Positions 42,818-51,956 are shown, counted from the stretch's first letter. The stretch: DNA of 64,000 nucleotides from Anaerolentibacter hominis (GCF_032380675.1 NZ_JAWDIX010000001.1:992001-1056000); one strand, 5' to 3'. Notes: generated from the sequence alone by a model not told the origin. Translations and numbers: made by a program.

Positions 42818-43741
42818 ATGCAGTATATTATTTTGGGAGTAGTGGCAGTTCTGATTTTATGGCTTATTGTTTCCTGTATTAAGATCGTACCTCAGGCACA
42901 GGCATTTGTCATCGAGCGTCTGGGCGGCTATCAGGGGACATGGGGAGTAGGCCTTCACTTTAAAGTGCCGATTCTGGACCGGATTGCCAAGAAAGTTGTG
43001 TTAAAAGAGCAGGTTGTGGATTTTGCGCCCCAGCCGGTTATCACGAAGGATAACGTAACCATGCAGATTGATACGGTCGTTTTCTTCCAGATTACGGACC
43101 CGAAGCTTTTCGCTTATGGTGTTGTCAACCCGATTATGGCAATTGAAAATCTGACGGCGACCACTTTGAGAAATATTATCGGTGATCTGGAACTGGATCA
43201 GACTCTGACCTCCAGAGAGATTATCAATACAAAGATGAGAGTTTCCCTGGATGTGGCTACTGATCCCTGGGGAATTAAAGTAAACCGTGTAGAGCTGAAA
43301 AATATTATTCCGCCGGCTGCAATCCGTGATGCCATGGAGAAACAGATGAAAGCGGAGCGTGAGAGAAGAGAGTCCATCCTGAGAGCAGAAGGTGAGAAGA
43401 AATCTACCATTCTGGTTGCGGAAGGTAAGAAAGAATCCGCTATTCTGGAAGCAGAGGGCGAGAAGGAAGCGGCTATTCTTCACGCGGAGGCAAAGAAAGA
43501 GGCTACAATCCGTGAGGCAGAAGGCCAGGCGGAGGCAATCCGTGCGGTTCAGCAGGCGAATGCCCAGGGTATTACATTCCTGAATGAATCCAATCCGACC
43601 AATGCGGTTCTTCAGATTAAGAGTCTGGAGGCCTTTGCGAAGGCGGCGGATGGTCAGGCGACTAAGATTATTATACCGTCTGAAATTCAGGGTGTTGCCG
43701 GTCTGGTAAAATCTCTGACGGAAGTCGGTGCTTCCAAATAA
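42818..43741 (+). CDS. SPFH/Band 7 protein (stomatin/QmcA-like)
   Basis: A 307-aa protein. One N-terminal membrane helix (YIILGVVAVLILWLIVSCI) is followed by the Band 7 domain (about 25-185) with VPQAQAFVIERLGGYQGTW, FAPQPVITKDNVTMQIDTVV and EIINTKMRVSLD. A long helical region of A/E/K repeats (about 175-245, AEGEKKSTILVAEG-type units) would form the coiled coil used for ring oligomers. It likely shapes membrane microdomains and assists protein quality control. It is coupled to the NfeD-like gene upstream and closed by a terminator. Confidence 0.93.
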   Translation: MQYIILGVVAVLILWLIVSCIKIVPQAQAFVIERLGGYQGTWGVGLHFKVPILDRIAKKVVLKEQVVDFAPQPVITKDNVTMQIDTVVFFQITDPKLFAYGVVNPIMAIENLTATTLRNIIGDLELDQTLTSREIINTKMRVSLDVATDPWGIKVNRVELKNIIPPAAIRDAMEKQMKAERERRESILRAEGEKKSTILVAEGKKESAILEAEGEKEAAILHAEAKKEATIREAEGQAEAIRAVQQANAQGITFLNESNPTNAVLQIKSLEAFAKAADGQATKIIIPSEIQGVAGLVKSLTEVGASK

Positions 43742-43767
43742 GAAGCGTGTAAGCAAAGCTGAAATGA

Positions 43768-43797
43768 GGGGGTGCGAACTATCGCACTCCCTTTTTA
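43768..43797 (+). terminator. Intrinsic terminator after the SPFH gene
   Basis: GGGGGTGCG pairs with CGCACTCCC (one G-T) and is followed by TTTTT. Confidence 0.8.
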
Positions 43798-43880
43798 CAT
43801 CATAGAAAATACAGAAGTGTTTTTGCAGTGCGCCTGACGCGCAAAGCGGGAATGGTGTTTGCTGAGAGGGAGTTTTAAGA

Positions 43881-45134
43881 ATGCTGGATTTATCAAAGGA
43901 ATACGGCCTGGTACTGGAGGGCGGCGGTGCGAAGGGAGCCTACCAGATCGGGGTGTGGAAGGCACTGAGAGAGTGCGGCATCAGGATAAAGGCAATTGCC
44001 GGAGTGTCGGTGGGGGCTTTAAACGGGGCGCTGATTACCATGGGGGATTATGAGACAGCGGAAAATATCTGGACGAATATCCAGTATTCCAGCATTATGG
44101 ATGTAAAGGATGATCAGATGCAGTCTTTGATGCACCTGGATTTAAAATCCCTGAATATCCGGACAATCGGCGCGGATTCCATTAAATTTTTGTCGGACAG
44201 AGGATTTGACATTACTCCGCTGAAAAATATGATCAGTACCTATATTGATGAAGATAAAATACGCAATTCACCGATTGAATTTATGCTGGGCACTTTTTCC
44301 CTGAATGACAGGAAAGAGGTGAATCTGACCGATGCCCAGATGGAGCCGGGCTATATCAAAGATTATCTGCTGGCCAGCGCCTATCTGCCGTTTTTCAAGT
44401 CGGAGGAGCTGCATGGAAAGCGCTACCTGGACGGAGGCGTGGTCAATAAAGTGCCCCTGGACATGCTGATCAACAGAGGATACCGGGATATTATTTCCGT
44501 CCGTATCTATGGGTTCGGCGTGGAGAGGCGGATTAAGATACCGCCGGAGGTGAGTGTCTATGAGGTGGCCCCCAGGGTAGGTTTAGGCGGGATTATGGAC
44601 TTTGACAAGGACAGAAGCCAGCTGAATCTGAAGATCGGATACTATGACGGAATGCGTCTGATACGGGGCCTGAAAGGGAAGGTTTATTATATACAGGCGG
44701 AGGAACCGGAGGAAGAGTATATCCGTCTGCTGACGGAGATACCGGAGGCGGCCAGAATGGCTCTGATTGAGTGGGCCAGGCTTGACTATACCCGCCCGGA
44801 GCTCTATCAGAGACAGATGTTTGAGACGGTATTTCCGGAGGTGGCGGCAGAACTGCGGCTTGGAAAGGACTGGACCTATCAGGATCTGTATATCGCCATG
44901 CTGGAACTCTGTGCGAAAGCCCTGCGGATTAAAAAATATAATATTTATACGATAGAGGGCCTGATTACACTGATCGTAAAGAAGTACAGCGCGCTGGAAA
45001 AAACGGACGGGCTGCGCTTCCCTGTATTTGTAGAAGTGATTCTGCAGGTAATTATGCTCCACACCAGGGCGGGCATACCGGAGCAGAGCAGCGGGAAAAT
45101 AGCTGATCAGGAAGAGGATACGTTATTTTCTTAA
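43881..45134 (+). CDS. Patatin-like phospholipase
   Basis: A 417-aa protein. Residues 10-215 form the patatin catalytic domain: oxyanion loop EGGGAKGAYQIGVWKAL, nucleophile Ser in GVSVGALNG (GxSxG), and the dyad Asp in YLDGGVVNKVPL. The family hydrolyses acyl chains of phospholipids or other lipids. The remaining 200 residues are helical and specific to the group. No signal peptide is seen, so it acts inside the cell or on the inner membrane face. GAGAGGGAG lies upstream of ATG 43881. No functional partner is adjacent. Confidence 0.9.
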   Translation: MLDLSKEYGLVLEGGGAKGAYQIGVWKALRECGIRIKAIAGVSVGALNGALITMGDYETAENIWTNIQYSSIMDVKDDQMQSLMHLDLKSLNIRTIGADSIKFLSDRGFDITPLKNMISTYIDEDKIRNSPIEFMLGTFSLNDRKEVNLTDAQMEPGYIKDYLLASAYLPFFKSEELHGKRYLDGGVVNKVPLDMLINRGYRDIISVRIYGFGVERRIKIPPEVSVYEVAPRVGLGGIMDFDKDRSQLNLKIGYYDGMRLIRGLKGKVYYIQAEEPEEEYIRLLTEIPEAARMALIEWARLDYTRPELYQRQMFETVFPEVAAELRLGKDWTYQDLYIAMLELCAKALRIKKYNIYTIEGLITLIVKKYSALEKTDGLRFPVFVEVILQVIMLHTRAGIPEQSSGKIADQEEDTLFS

Positions 45135-45150
45135 AAGATTTTCTGAGTAA

Positions 45151-45179
45151 TTGACAAACCTGAAAAAGAATAGTAATGT
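45151..45179 (+). promoter_or_regulatory. Promoter of argF, possible ArgR site downstream
   Basis: TTGACA and TAATGT are spaced by 17 bases. The following TGTATAAATATAAC resembles an ARG box (TGAATwwwwATTCA type) with several mismatches, so ArgR control is only suggested. Confidence 0.55.
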
Positions 45180-45239
45180 ATAAATATAACAAGAAAATGT
45201 AATAAAATACAAACTACCGGAAAATAAGGGGGACCTGAA

Positions 45240-46184
45240 ATGAACATAAAAGGACGTAGTTTTTTAACACTGAAAGATTTTACGCCGGAAGAGATTGACG
45301 GCATGCTGAATCTGGCGGCAGACCTGAAGGCAAAGAAGAAACAGGGTATCACAGGAAACAGCCTGAAAGGGAAAAATATTGCTCTGATTTTTGAAAAACC
45401 GTCTACGCGGACCAGATGCTCTTTTACCGTCGGCTGTGTGGATGAGGGCGCACATCCGGAATATCTGGGAAGAGATGACATTCAGCTGGGCTATAAGGAG
45501 AGTGTGGAGGATACGGCGAGAGTTCTGGGAAGGATGTTTGACGGCATCGAATTCAGGGGCTTTAAGCAGGATACCGTGGAGAAGCTGGCGAAATACAGCG
45601 GCGTCCCGGTATGGAATGGACTGACAGATACATACCATCCTACTCAGATCCTGGCAGATTTTCTGACTTTAAAAGAACAGTTCGGAAAGCTGGCCGGTCT
45701 GCATCTGGCCTTTGTGGGGGACGGCAGAAACAATATGGCCAACAGTTTGATGATCGGTAGCGCCAAGATGGGACTGAAATTTACGATTGTGGCGCCCGAG
45801 AGCCTGTGGCCGGAGCAGGAACTGGTGGATACCTGCAAAGCGTATGCGGCTGAATCAGGAGGCGTCATTGAGATAACGGCAAGCACGGATGGAGTTGCCG
45901 GGGCGGATGCCATCTATACCGATGTGTGGTGCTCCATGGGTGAAGAAGAAAAGGCGGCAGAACGGGTTGCGCTTCTGAAACCATATCAGGTAAATGCGGA
46001 ATTATTTGCAAAAACGGGAAAGGACAGCACTATTTTACTGCATTGTCTTCCGGCGGTGAAGGGAAATGAGGTAACCGGTGATATTTTTGAGAAGTATGCC
46101 GATGTAGTCTTTGATGAGGCAGAAAACCGGATGCATACGATTAAGGCAGTTATGGTTGCGACATTGGGCAATGAAGAAAATTAA
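45240..46184 (+). CDS. argF: Ornithine carbamoyltransferase
   Basis: A 314-aa enzyme that makes citrulline from ornithine and carbamoyl phosphate. The carbamoyl-phosphate site STRTRCSF, HPTQILADFLT, FVGDGRNNMANS and the ornithine-binding HCLPA motif are all present. The length is slightly shorter than catabolic ArcB forms, and its solitary position points to biosynthesis. It uses carbamoyl phosphate from CarB (22175-25402). RBS GGGGGACCTGAA precedes the ATG. Its last 14 bases overlap the start of birA. Confidence 0.95.
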   Translation: MNIKGRSFLTLKDFTPEEIDGMLNLAADLKAKKKQGITGNSLKGKNIALIFEKPSTRTRCSFTVGCVDEGAHPEYLGRDDIQLGYKESVEDTARVLGRMFDGIEFRGFKQDTVEKLAKYSGVPVWNGLTDTYHPTQILADFLTLKEQFGKLAGLHLAFVGDGRNNMANSLMIGSAKMGLKFTIVAPESLWPEQELVDTCKAYAAESGGVIEITASTDGVAGADAIYTDVWCSMGEEEKAAERVALLKPYQVNAELFAKTGKDSTILLHCLPAVKGNEVTGDIFEKYADVVFDEAENRMHTIKAVMVATLGNEEN

Positions 46185-46953
46185 CTGTAATACCAGAATA
46201 ATTGGCCGGCGCATTGTCAATCTTACGGAGACGGACTCCACCAATCTGGCGGTGCGGAACTTTACAGACAGTGAAGACGGGCACGGGAGCGTGGTGACGG
46301 CGGAATATCAGACCGCGGGAAGAGGACGGCGGGGAAGAGGCTGGCATTCGCCGGCTGGAACCGGAATCTGGATGAGCCTGCTCTTAAAACCGGAAATTCC
46401 GGTGGAGAAGGTGTCCATGCTCACCCTCATTACGGCGCTGGCAGCAGCTCAGGCCATTGAGGATGTAACGCGGGTTTCGGTACAGATTAAATGGCCGAAT
46501 GACCTGGTCGGTGCAGGACGGAAGCTGTGCGGTATCCTGACGGAACTTAATATGACCGGCGATCAGATCAAGGATGTGGTGATCGGAATGGGCATCAATG
46601 CAAATATGGAATATTTTCCGGAAGAAGTGGCGCAGACGGCCACTTCTTTGCGGCTGTTAAAGGGAGAGGAAATCGATCGGGAAGCAGTGGCGGGCCGATT
46701 TCTGGAGCGCTTTGAGGAATATTATGATATATTTTGTGCCGATCTTGATCTCTCCCGTCTGAAAGCTGATTATGAACGGCGGCTGGTGAATAAGGACCGT
46801 CGGGTGCGTATCCTGGACCCGGCAGGGGAATATGAGGCGACGGCGCTTGGAGTCGGAGAGACGGGGGAACTTCTGATCCGTCTGGCCGACGGCAGCTGCA
46901 GGGAAATCGGCGCCGGGGAAGTCTCGGTCCGGGGTATCTACGGGTACGTATAA
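46171..46953 (+). CDS. birA: Biotin--[acetyl-CoA-carboxylase] ligase
   Basis: A 260-aa ligase that activates biotin with ATP and attaches it to the biotin carrier protein. The biotinyl-AMP loop GRGRRGRGW (about residues 50-58) and IKWPNDLVGAGRKLCGILTE are clear. The C-terminal SH3-like part is present (RRVRILDPAGEYE-type region). It lacks the N-terminal helix-turn-helix of E. coli BirA, so it is a non-regulatory, monofunctional form. The start ATG 46171 lies inside the end of argF, giving translational coupling without a functional link. Confidence 0.93.
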   Translation: MKKINCNTRIIGRRIVNLTETDSTNLAVRNFTDSEDGHGSVVTAEYQTAGRGRRGRGWHSPAGTGIWMSLLLKPEIPVEKVSMLTLITALAAAQAIEDVTRVSVQIKWPNDLVGAGRKLCGILTELNMTGDQIKDVVIGMGINANMEYFPEEVAQTATSLRLLKGEEIDREAVAGRFLERFEEYYDIFCADLDLSRLKADYERRLVNKDRRVRILDPAGEYEATALGVGETGELLIRLADGSCREIGAGEVSVRGIYGYV

Positions 46954-47058
46954 AAGAACCGGATAATTATTATTGAAGTCCTGCCCGCCGGATGGTAAAA
47001 TACGAGAAAGGCGGCAGAATGCCTTTTAAGGATAGAAAAAAGAGGTGGAGGACAGGAT

Positions 47059-47376
47059 ATGAGTGTGGTGCTCTGTGCATCCAATGCATATGAAAGAAAA
47101 TATTATCTGAATGAGGAATTTGACAGTCTGCCTCAGCCGGTGAAGGACGAGCTCCAGATCATGTGTGTCCTTTTTACAGAAGATGTGGGAGGAATCCTCT
47201 CGCTGGAGTTTGACGAGGAGGGAGACCTGTATCTGAGCGCGATGGCCGACGAGAGTGATCTGCTCTATGATGAGATTGGAAGCGGTCTGAAGATTAAGGA
47301 GATCCGGGAGACAAAGCAGGAGCTGCTGGAAGCACTGGAACTGTATTATAAAACGTTCTTTATTATGGAAGAGTGA
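47059..47376 (+). CDS. DUF6145-like small protein
   Basis: A 105-aa acidic soluble protein (LCASNAYERKYYLNEEF, LPQPVKDELQIMCVLFTEDVG, LSLEFDEEGDLYL). It matches my recollection of DUF6145, a small family found mainly in Lachnospiraceae, with no known function. GGTGGAGG lies upstream of ATG 47059. A purine-rich motif starts right after its stop codon. Neighbours are birA and a Dabb protein, which gives no clue. Confidence 0.7.
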   Translation: MSVVLCASNAYERKYYLNEEFDSLPQPVKDELQIMCVLFTEDVGGILSLEFDEEGDLYLSAMADESDLLYDEIGSGLKIKEIRETKQELLEALELYYKTFFIMEE

Positions 47377-47412
47377 AGAAGGAAGAATGAATAACGGAGT
47401 AAGTTGAAAGTT
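47377..47412 (+). repeat. Purine-rich motif after stop codon, copy 2
   Basis: GAAGGAAGAATGAATAACGG and GTAAG directly follow the DUF6145-like gene; it is related to 7228-7262 and 49565-49622. Confidence 0.5.
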
Positions 47413-47434
47413 GTATTTAAGGAGGAGTTTGGTT

Positions 47435-47740
47435 ATGGTTCGTCATGTGGTTATGTTTCGGTTTGCCGAGGAGGCGGAGGGACGCTCTGCGGCGGAGAAT
47501 GGGATGATTGCGAAGGAGATGCTTCTGGCTTTAAAGGGAAAGATCAGTGAGCTTAAGGCGATTGAGGTCGGCGTTAATATGGCGGAAGCGGACGCTGGGA
47601 ATTATACGGTCTGTCTGACCTGTGATTTTGACAGTATGGAAGACTTGAGTGTTTATGCGGTGCATCCGGAACACTTGAAGGTGGTTGAGTTTATTAAAAA
47701 GGTGAATACGTCCAGAGCCTGCGTGGATTATACTATTTAA
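47435..47740 (+). CDS. Dabb-family (stress-responsive alpha/beta barrel) protein
   Basis: A 101-aa protein with the Dabb fold: MVRHVVMFRF at the start, KGKISELKAIEVGVNMAEA, CDFDSMEDLSVYAVHPEHLKVVEF and a closing VNTSRACVDY strand. These small dimeric barrels bind hydrophobic ligands or act as small-molecule enzymes, and the role here is unknown. ATG 47435 has GGAGGAG at 7 bases; the open frame before it has no ribosome site. It precedes coaX by 34 bases. Confidence 0.85.
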   Translation: MVRHVVMFRFAEEAEGRSAAENGMIAKEMLLALKGKISELKAIEVGVNMAEADAGNYTVCLTCDFDSMEDLSVYAVHPEHLKVVEFIKKVNTSRACVDYTI

Positions 47741-47774
47741 GGGGCGCTGCGTACGTTTCAGAATGGAGATTGCT

Positions 47775-48557
47775 ATGCTGTTAGCGGTGGATGTGGGGAA
47801 TACGAATATTACGTTTGGCGTTTTTGACGGACAGAAGTTGTCCGGGACTTTCCGGCTGACCACGAAGCAGCCGAGAACTTCGGATGAATATGGAAGTACC
47901 ATTTTAAGCCTGTTAAAGCACCGGGAGGTGGATGCGGCCCAGATTGAGGCTGTCATCATTTCTTCTGTTGTGCCGAATGTGATGTATTCTTTTACGAATG
48001 GGATAAAGAAATATCTTAGAATTAATCCCATGATTGTGGGCACCGGGACGAAGACCGGCATCCGGGTAAAGACGGCAAACCCCAAGGAAGTGGGAGCGGA
48101 CAGGATTGTGGATGCCGCTGCGGCTTTTGAACAGTATGGCGGGCCCATTCTGGTGATTGATTTTGGGACTGCCACTACCTATGATCTGGTGACGGAGGAT
48201 GGCACGTTTGCCGCAGGCATTACAAGTCCGGGTATCCGGATCTGCGCGAATGCGCTGTGGAACGATACTGCCAGACTGCCCGAGGTGGAGATCGCCAAGC
48301 CGGCTTCTATCCTGGCGAAGGATACGGTGACAAGTATGCAGGCGGGACTGGTGTATGGCTATATCGGTCAGACCGAATATATTATCCGGAAGGTGCGGGA
48401 GGAATACGGCCATGACGGGCTCAAGGTAGTTGCGACCGGAGGCCTTGGAAAGATCATTGCGGATGAAACCGGGGAAATCGGAATTTATGACAGGCATCTT
48501 ACCCTGACCGGTCTTCGGGTAATCTATGAAAAAAACAAACCGAAAGGAAAATGCTGA
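47775..48557 (+). CDS. coaX: Type III pantothenate kinase
   Basis: A 260-aa kinase of the ASKHA fold that starts coenzyme A synthesis. The phosphate-binding loop LLAVDVGNTNITFGVFDG, EVGADRIVDAAAAFEQYGGP (substrate region), VIDFGTATTYDLV and the late CANALWNDTARLP with VATGGLGKI are diagnostic. Type III enzymes are not feedback-inhibited by CoA. ATG 47775 has GGAG 6 bases upstream; ATG 47763 is an alternative. Its stop overlaps the possible upstream start of the dus gene. Confidence 0.95.
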   Translation: MLLAVDVGNTNITFGVFDGQKLSGTFRLTTKQPRTSDEYGSTILSLLKHREVDAAQIEAVIISSVVPNVMYSFTNGIKKYLRINPMIVGTGTKTGIRVKTANPKEVGADRIVDAAAAFEQYGGPILVIDFGTATTYDLVTEDGTFAAGITSPGIRICANALWNDTARLPEVEIAKPASILAKDTVTSMQAGLVYGYIGQTEYIIRKVREEYGHDGLKVVATGGLGKIIADETGEIGIYDRHLTLTGLRVIYEKNKPKGKC

Positions 48558-48583
48558 GGCGTTGGGCCTCGGGTTTCAGAAAG

Positions 48584-49564
48584 ATGAGTATTCAGATAGG
48601 AAATGTAAACGTACAGGGCAATTTAATACTGGCACCGATGGCAGGGGTTACCGACCTGCCATTTCGTTTGCTGTGCAGGGAACAGGGGGCCGATCTGATC
48701 TATACGGAGATGGTCAGTGCCAAGGGTATCTACTACAATAATAAGAACACGGAGGCCCTGCTCCAGGTGAGGGAAGCGGAACGTCCGGTGGCTCTCCAGC
48801 TTTTTGGCAGTGATCCGGTCATTATGAGTGAGATGGCCAGGAAGATTGAAGAACGAAATTTTGATATCCTGGATATCAACATGGGCTGCCCGGTGCCGAA
48901 GGTTGTCAATAATGGAGAAGGCTCCGCCCTGATGAAAAATCCTCTGCTTGCGGGAAAGATCGTGGAGGCTGTGGTAAAAGCGATCCGCAAACCGGTTACG
49001 GTTAAATTCCGGAGGGGGTTCGGCAGGGAGGAGGATACCGCCGTGGAATTTGCAAAAGTGATGGAAGCGGCGGGTGCGGCAGCCGTGGCCGTCCATGGAC
49101 GTACCAGGGAGCAGTATTACAGCGGCAGAGCCGACTGGGACGTGATCCGTCGTGTGAAAGAAGCAGTACAGATTCCGGTATTTGGAAATGGGGATGTAGA
49201 CTCCCCGGAGTCCGCACAGGCTATGTTTCAGGAAACAGACTGTGACGGGATTATGATTGCCAGGGGAGTACGGGGAAATCCCTGGCTGTTCGGCCAGATC
49301 AAGCATTATCTGGAAACCGGTGAAAAGCTGGAGGGGCCGGATATCCATGAAGTAGTTGAAATGATTCTCCGGCATGCCAGGATGCAGCTGGAATTTAAGG
49401 GGGAGTTTACCGGCATACGGGAAATGAGAAAGCATGTGGCCTGGTATACCTCCGGTTATCCCAAATCTTCGAAGCTGCGGCAGAAGATCAATGAAATTGA
49501 GTCTTACTCCGATCTGGAAGAACTGATGAGAAGGTGGGAGGGGAGAGAGGAAAGTAAGGAATAA
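48584..49564 (+). CDS. dusB: tRNA-dihydrouridine synthase (DusB type)
   Basis: About 326 aa. It is a flavin enzyme reducing uridines in tRNA. LILAPMAGVTDLPFRLLCRE, DINMGCPVPKVVNNGEGSAL with the catalytic Cys, VKFRRGFG, AVAVHGRTREQYYSGRADW and GNGDV are all family motifs, and the C-terminal helical tRNA-binding part is present. The start is uncertain: ATG 48584 matches the usual N-terminus, while ATG 48551 overlaps the coaX stop and has AAGGA very close. It is coupled to coaX. Confidence 0.93.
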   Translation: MSIQIGNVNVQGNLILAPMAGVTDLPFRLLCREQGADLIYTEMVSAKGIYYNNKNTEALLQVREAERPVALQLFGSDPVIMSEMARKIEERNFDILDINMGCPVPKVVNNGEGSALMKNPLLAGKIVEAVVKAIRKPVTVKFRRGFGREEDTAVEFAKVMEAAGAAAVAVHGRTREQYYSGRADWDVIRRVKEAVQIPVFGNGDVDSPESAQAMFQETDCDGIMIARGVRGNPWLFGQIKHYLETGEKLEGPDIHEVVEMILRHARMQLEFKGEFTGIREMRKHVAWYTSGYPKSSKLRQKINEIESYSDLEELMRRWEGREESKE

Positions 49565-49622
49565 TGAAAAATGAAGAATGAAGAAGGAAGAATGAAGATG
49601 GAAGAGTGAAGAACGTAGTAAG
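49565..49622 (+). repeat. Purine-rich motif after stop codon, copy 3
   Basis: GAAGAATGAAGAAGGAAGAA and similar units directly follow the dus stop codon and end in AACGTAGTAAG. Compare 7228-7262 and 47377-47412. Confidence 0.55.
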
Positions 49623-49952
49623 ATGGGGAAGGTAAGCTCTTCACCCGCAGATGTGCTGTGGTTTTTCATCGTTTCTTTGGAACATTTTTACTTTTTAGTG
49701 GGATTTTCACCAAAGATTTTCGGGGATTCGGTTTTGTCTTCGGTATTATTTACAAAATTATAAAATTTTGTTGCTTTTTAAGGTGTTTAATAGTAGGATA
49801 TTCAAAGGAAAGACAAATGTCCGCCTGAGAAAAACATGCGGAGGGGGATTTGTCTTTTCTATCTATATTTGATCGAATATGCAGCATGTTTACCGGATAC
49901 CGGTTATGGGAGCGGGATGGCTGTGAAAACCAGGATGGAGGAGAAGTGTGTT
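49623..49952. other. Leader region upstream of asd
   Basis: There is no gene. It contains a perfect palindrome ACAAAATT/AATTTTGT (49752-49771) and a long hairpin with AAAGACAAAT/ATTTGTCTTT (49812-49857) followed by TCT, which could act as an attenuator. No lysine riboswitch or T-box features were found. Confidence 0.45.
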
Positions 49953-51041
49953 ATGAGTGATAAATTGAGAGTTGGTATTTTAGGCGGAACCGGAATGGTT
50001 GGTCAGCGTTTTATTTCCCTGCTGGAGAATCATCCCTGGTATGAGGTTACGACGATTGCGGCCAGTCCCAGAAGTGAAGGAAAGACTTATGCGGAGGCAG
50101 TGGGCGACCGCTGGAAGATGGAGAAGCCCATGCCGGAAGCGGTTAAGAATATAGTTGTTATGAATGTGAATGAGGTGGAGAAGGTTGCTTCTCAGGTTGA
50201 TTTTGTTTTCAGCGCTGTGGATATGAGCAAGGATGAGATCAAGGCCATTGAGGAAGCATATGCGAAAACAGAGACGCCGGTTGTCTCCAATAACAGCGCC
50301 CACAGATGGACCCCGGATGTGCCGATGATTATTCCGGAGCTGAATCCGGAGCACAGCGAGGTGATTCCGGCGCAGAGAAAACGTCTCGGGACGAAGAGAG
50401 GATTTATCGCGGTGAAACCCAACTGCTCGATCCAGAGTTACACTCCCGCTCTGCATGCGCTCAGAGAGTTTGGCGTGAAGCTGGTTGTGGCTACCACCTA
50501 CCAGGCAATATCAGGCGCGGGCAAGACATTTAAGGACTGGCCGGAGATGGTGGGAAATATTATTCCTTATATCGGCGGCGAGGAAGAGAAGTCAGAGCAG
50601 GAGCCGTTAAAAATTTGGGGCAAGGTAGAGGATGGCCAGATTGTGAAAGCGGAAGGCCCGGCAATCACCTGTCAGTGTATCCGCGTACCTGTGCTGGATG
50701 GCCATACCGCCGCTGTATTTGTCAATTTTGAAAAGAAACCGACGAAGGAAGAGATTCTGGACCGTTGGAAAAATTATAGAGGGGAACCCCAGGAACTGAA
50801 TCTTCCCAGCGCTCCGAAGCAGTTTATTCAGTATCTGGAGGAGGATAACAGACCTCAGGTTGCACTGGATAAGGATTTTGAGAACGGTATGGGAATTTCC
50901 ATGGGCCGCGTAAGAGAAGATTCTGTATTTGACTATAAGTTTGTCGGCTTATCCCACAATACAGTCCGGGGTGCCGCCGGCGGCGCAATTTTGTGCGCAG
51001 AGCTTCTGACGGCTAAAAAATACATTCAGAAAAAGGATTGA
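49953..51041 (+). CDS. asd: Aspartate-semialdehyde dehydrogenase
   Basis: A 362-aa enzyme reducing aspartyl phosphate to the semialdehyde for lysine, methionine and threonine synthesis. NADP loop VGILGGTGMVGQRF, the catalytic Cys in KPNCSIQSYTPAL, and the histidine-containing HTAAVFVNFEKKP region are visible. The sequence resembles the fungal/archaeal type subgroup (ending LSHNTVRGAAGGAILCAELL) rather than the E. coli type. ATG 49953 has GGAGGAG about 9 bases upstream; the frame is open further up but lacks a ribosome site. A terminator follows. Confidence 0.95.
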   Translation: MSDKLRVGILGGTGMVGQRFISLLENHPWYEVTTIAASPRSEGKTYAEAVGDRWKMEKPMPEAVKNIVVMNVNEVEKVASQVDFVFSAVDMSKDEIKAIEEAYAKTETPVVSNNSAHRWTPDVPMIIPELNPEHSEVIPAQRKRLGTKRGFIAVKPNCSIQSYTPALHALREFGVKLVVATTYQAISGAGKTFKDWPEMVGNIIPYIGGEEEKSEQEPLKIWGKVEDGQIVKAEGPAITCQCIRVPVLDGHTAAVFVNFEKKPTKEEILDRWKNYRGEPQELNLPSAPKQFIQYLEEDNRPQVALDKDFENGMGISMGRVREDSVFDYKFVGLSHNTVRGAAGGAILCAELLTAKKYIQKKD

Positions 51042-51067
51042 TCCTGGAATATAATACGAAAAAATAG

Positions 51068-51112
51068 AAAAGGGCAGCTGCCGGAAGAATTTTTCCGCCG
51101 GCTGCCTTTTGG
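51068..51112 (+). terminator. Intrinsic terminator after asd
   Basis: AAAAGGGCAGC pairs with GCTGCCTTTT, with CCGG/CCGG inside, and a T run follows. Confidence 0.8.
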
Positions 51113-51170
51113 TTGCGGCACAATTATTTTGTACTATTTGGGCCAGGCCTGTTCCCGAAACAGCCGCCGG

Positions 51171-51231
51171 GTGCATATGATAATATGCACGAGTAAACTG
51201 TGAAAATCATGCTGATGCAGGAATTTTCACA
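51171..51231. other. Two adjacent hairpins before the Ig-like gene
   Basis: GTGCATAT/ATATGCAC (51171-51190) with a GATA loop, and TGTGAAAAT/ATTTTCACA (51199-51231). The role is unknown; they may be leader structures of the downstream gene. Confidence 0.4.
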
Positions 51232-51336
51232 CGACTGTTTGTGTGGGAGCGTCACAAATAGCGTTGACGGCAGGTGGGAACCGCAGATGTGTTTCTCACC
51301 ATCCCGCCGCGTAAACGTTCCAGAAAGGGGAATACG

Positions 51337-51945
51337 ATGAATCTGTTTGAAAATGGCTTCGGCAGTGCAGGAATGCGGCAGGGCTGTCAGTGTAATCAGC
51401 TGACCATTCTGGTGCCTGCGCGCGGAACAACAGTAGATCGTCTGCCTTACGTCGAGGGGATTGGAACACCCGGCTCCGGAATTCAGGTTGTCATTGACCA
51501 TGCCGCCTGTCTCTGCACAGAGGTCGGACCGGACGGAAGATGGGGCGTGACCAACACTGCTGTTCTGGCAAATGGAGAGCACACCATTACGGTAAAACAG
51601 GACAATTGCGGATATATCAGCTGCAGGACCATTTCCTTTTATCTGAGATACCAGGATATCATACCTGCGCCGGTGATTACCTACCCTGCGGACGGCCAGA
51701 TAATCGGTGAGAGCCAGCCCATTATTTCGGGAACAGGAATAGCGGGCAATGTTGCAGTGATATGTCTGAATCAGCGGGAGTGCCTGGAGGCCGCTATTGG
51801 CCCGGAAGGCACCTTTAAACTCCGCTTTGACGATGTACTGCCGGATGGAGATTATGTCATTACCGGTACCCAGAGGGATATGGAGGGCAACTCGGGAACT
51901 GTTGTTCAAAATCGTTTTGGAATCAGAACCCAGGGCCGTCAGTAG
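51337..51945 (+). CDS. Protein with two Ig-like domains, no signal peptide
   Basis: A 202-aa protein. After a Cys-containing start (RQGCQCNQLTILVPARGTTV) come two beta-sandwich-like domains: the first ends in ANGEHTITVKQDNCGYI, the second starts VITYPADGQIIGESQPIISG and ends LPDGDYVITGTQRD, a pattern of bacterial Ig-like domains used in surface proteins. There is no signal peptide or anchor, so export by the normal route is unlikely; a spore-surface or intracellular assembly role is possible (inference). AAAGGGG precedes the ATG at 51337. It shares a long terminator with the convergent TetR gene. Confidence 0.75.
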   Translation: MNLFENGFGSAGMRQGCQCNQLTILVPARGTTVDRLPYVEGIGTPGSGIQVVIDHAACLCTEVGPDGRWGVTNTAVLANGEHTITVKQDNCGYISCRTISFYLRYQDIIPAPVITYPADGQIIGESQPIISGTGIAGNVAVICLNQRECLEAAIGPEGTFKLRFDDVLPDGDYVITGTQRDMEGNSGTVVQNRFGIRTQGRQ

Positions 51946-51956
51946 TCCTGACCCGG

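Noticed and set aside
49623..49952. Lysine riboswitch or T-box before asd
   Set aside because: None of the conserved lysine-riboswitch or T-box sequences (AGGUGC-type core, UGGN-type loop) could be found, only a palindrome and a hairpin.
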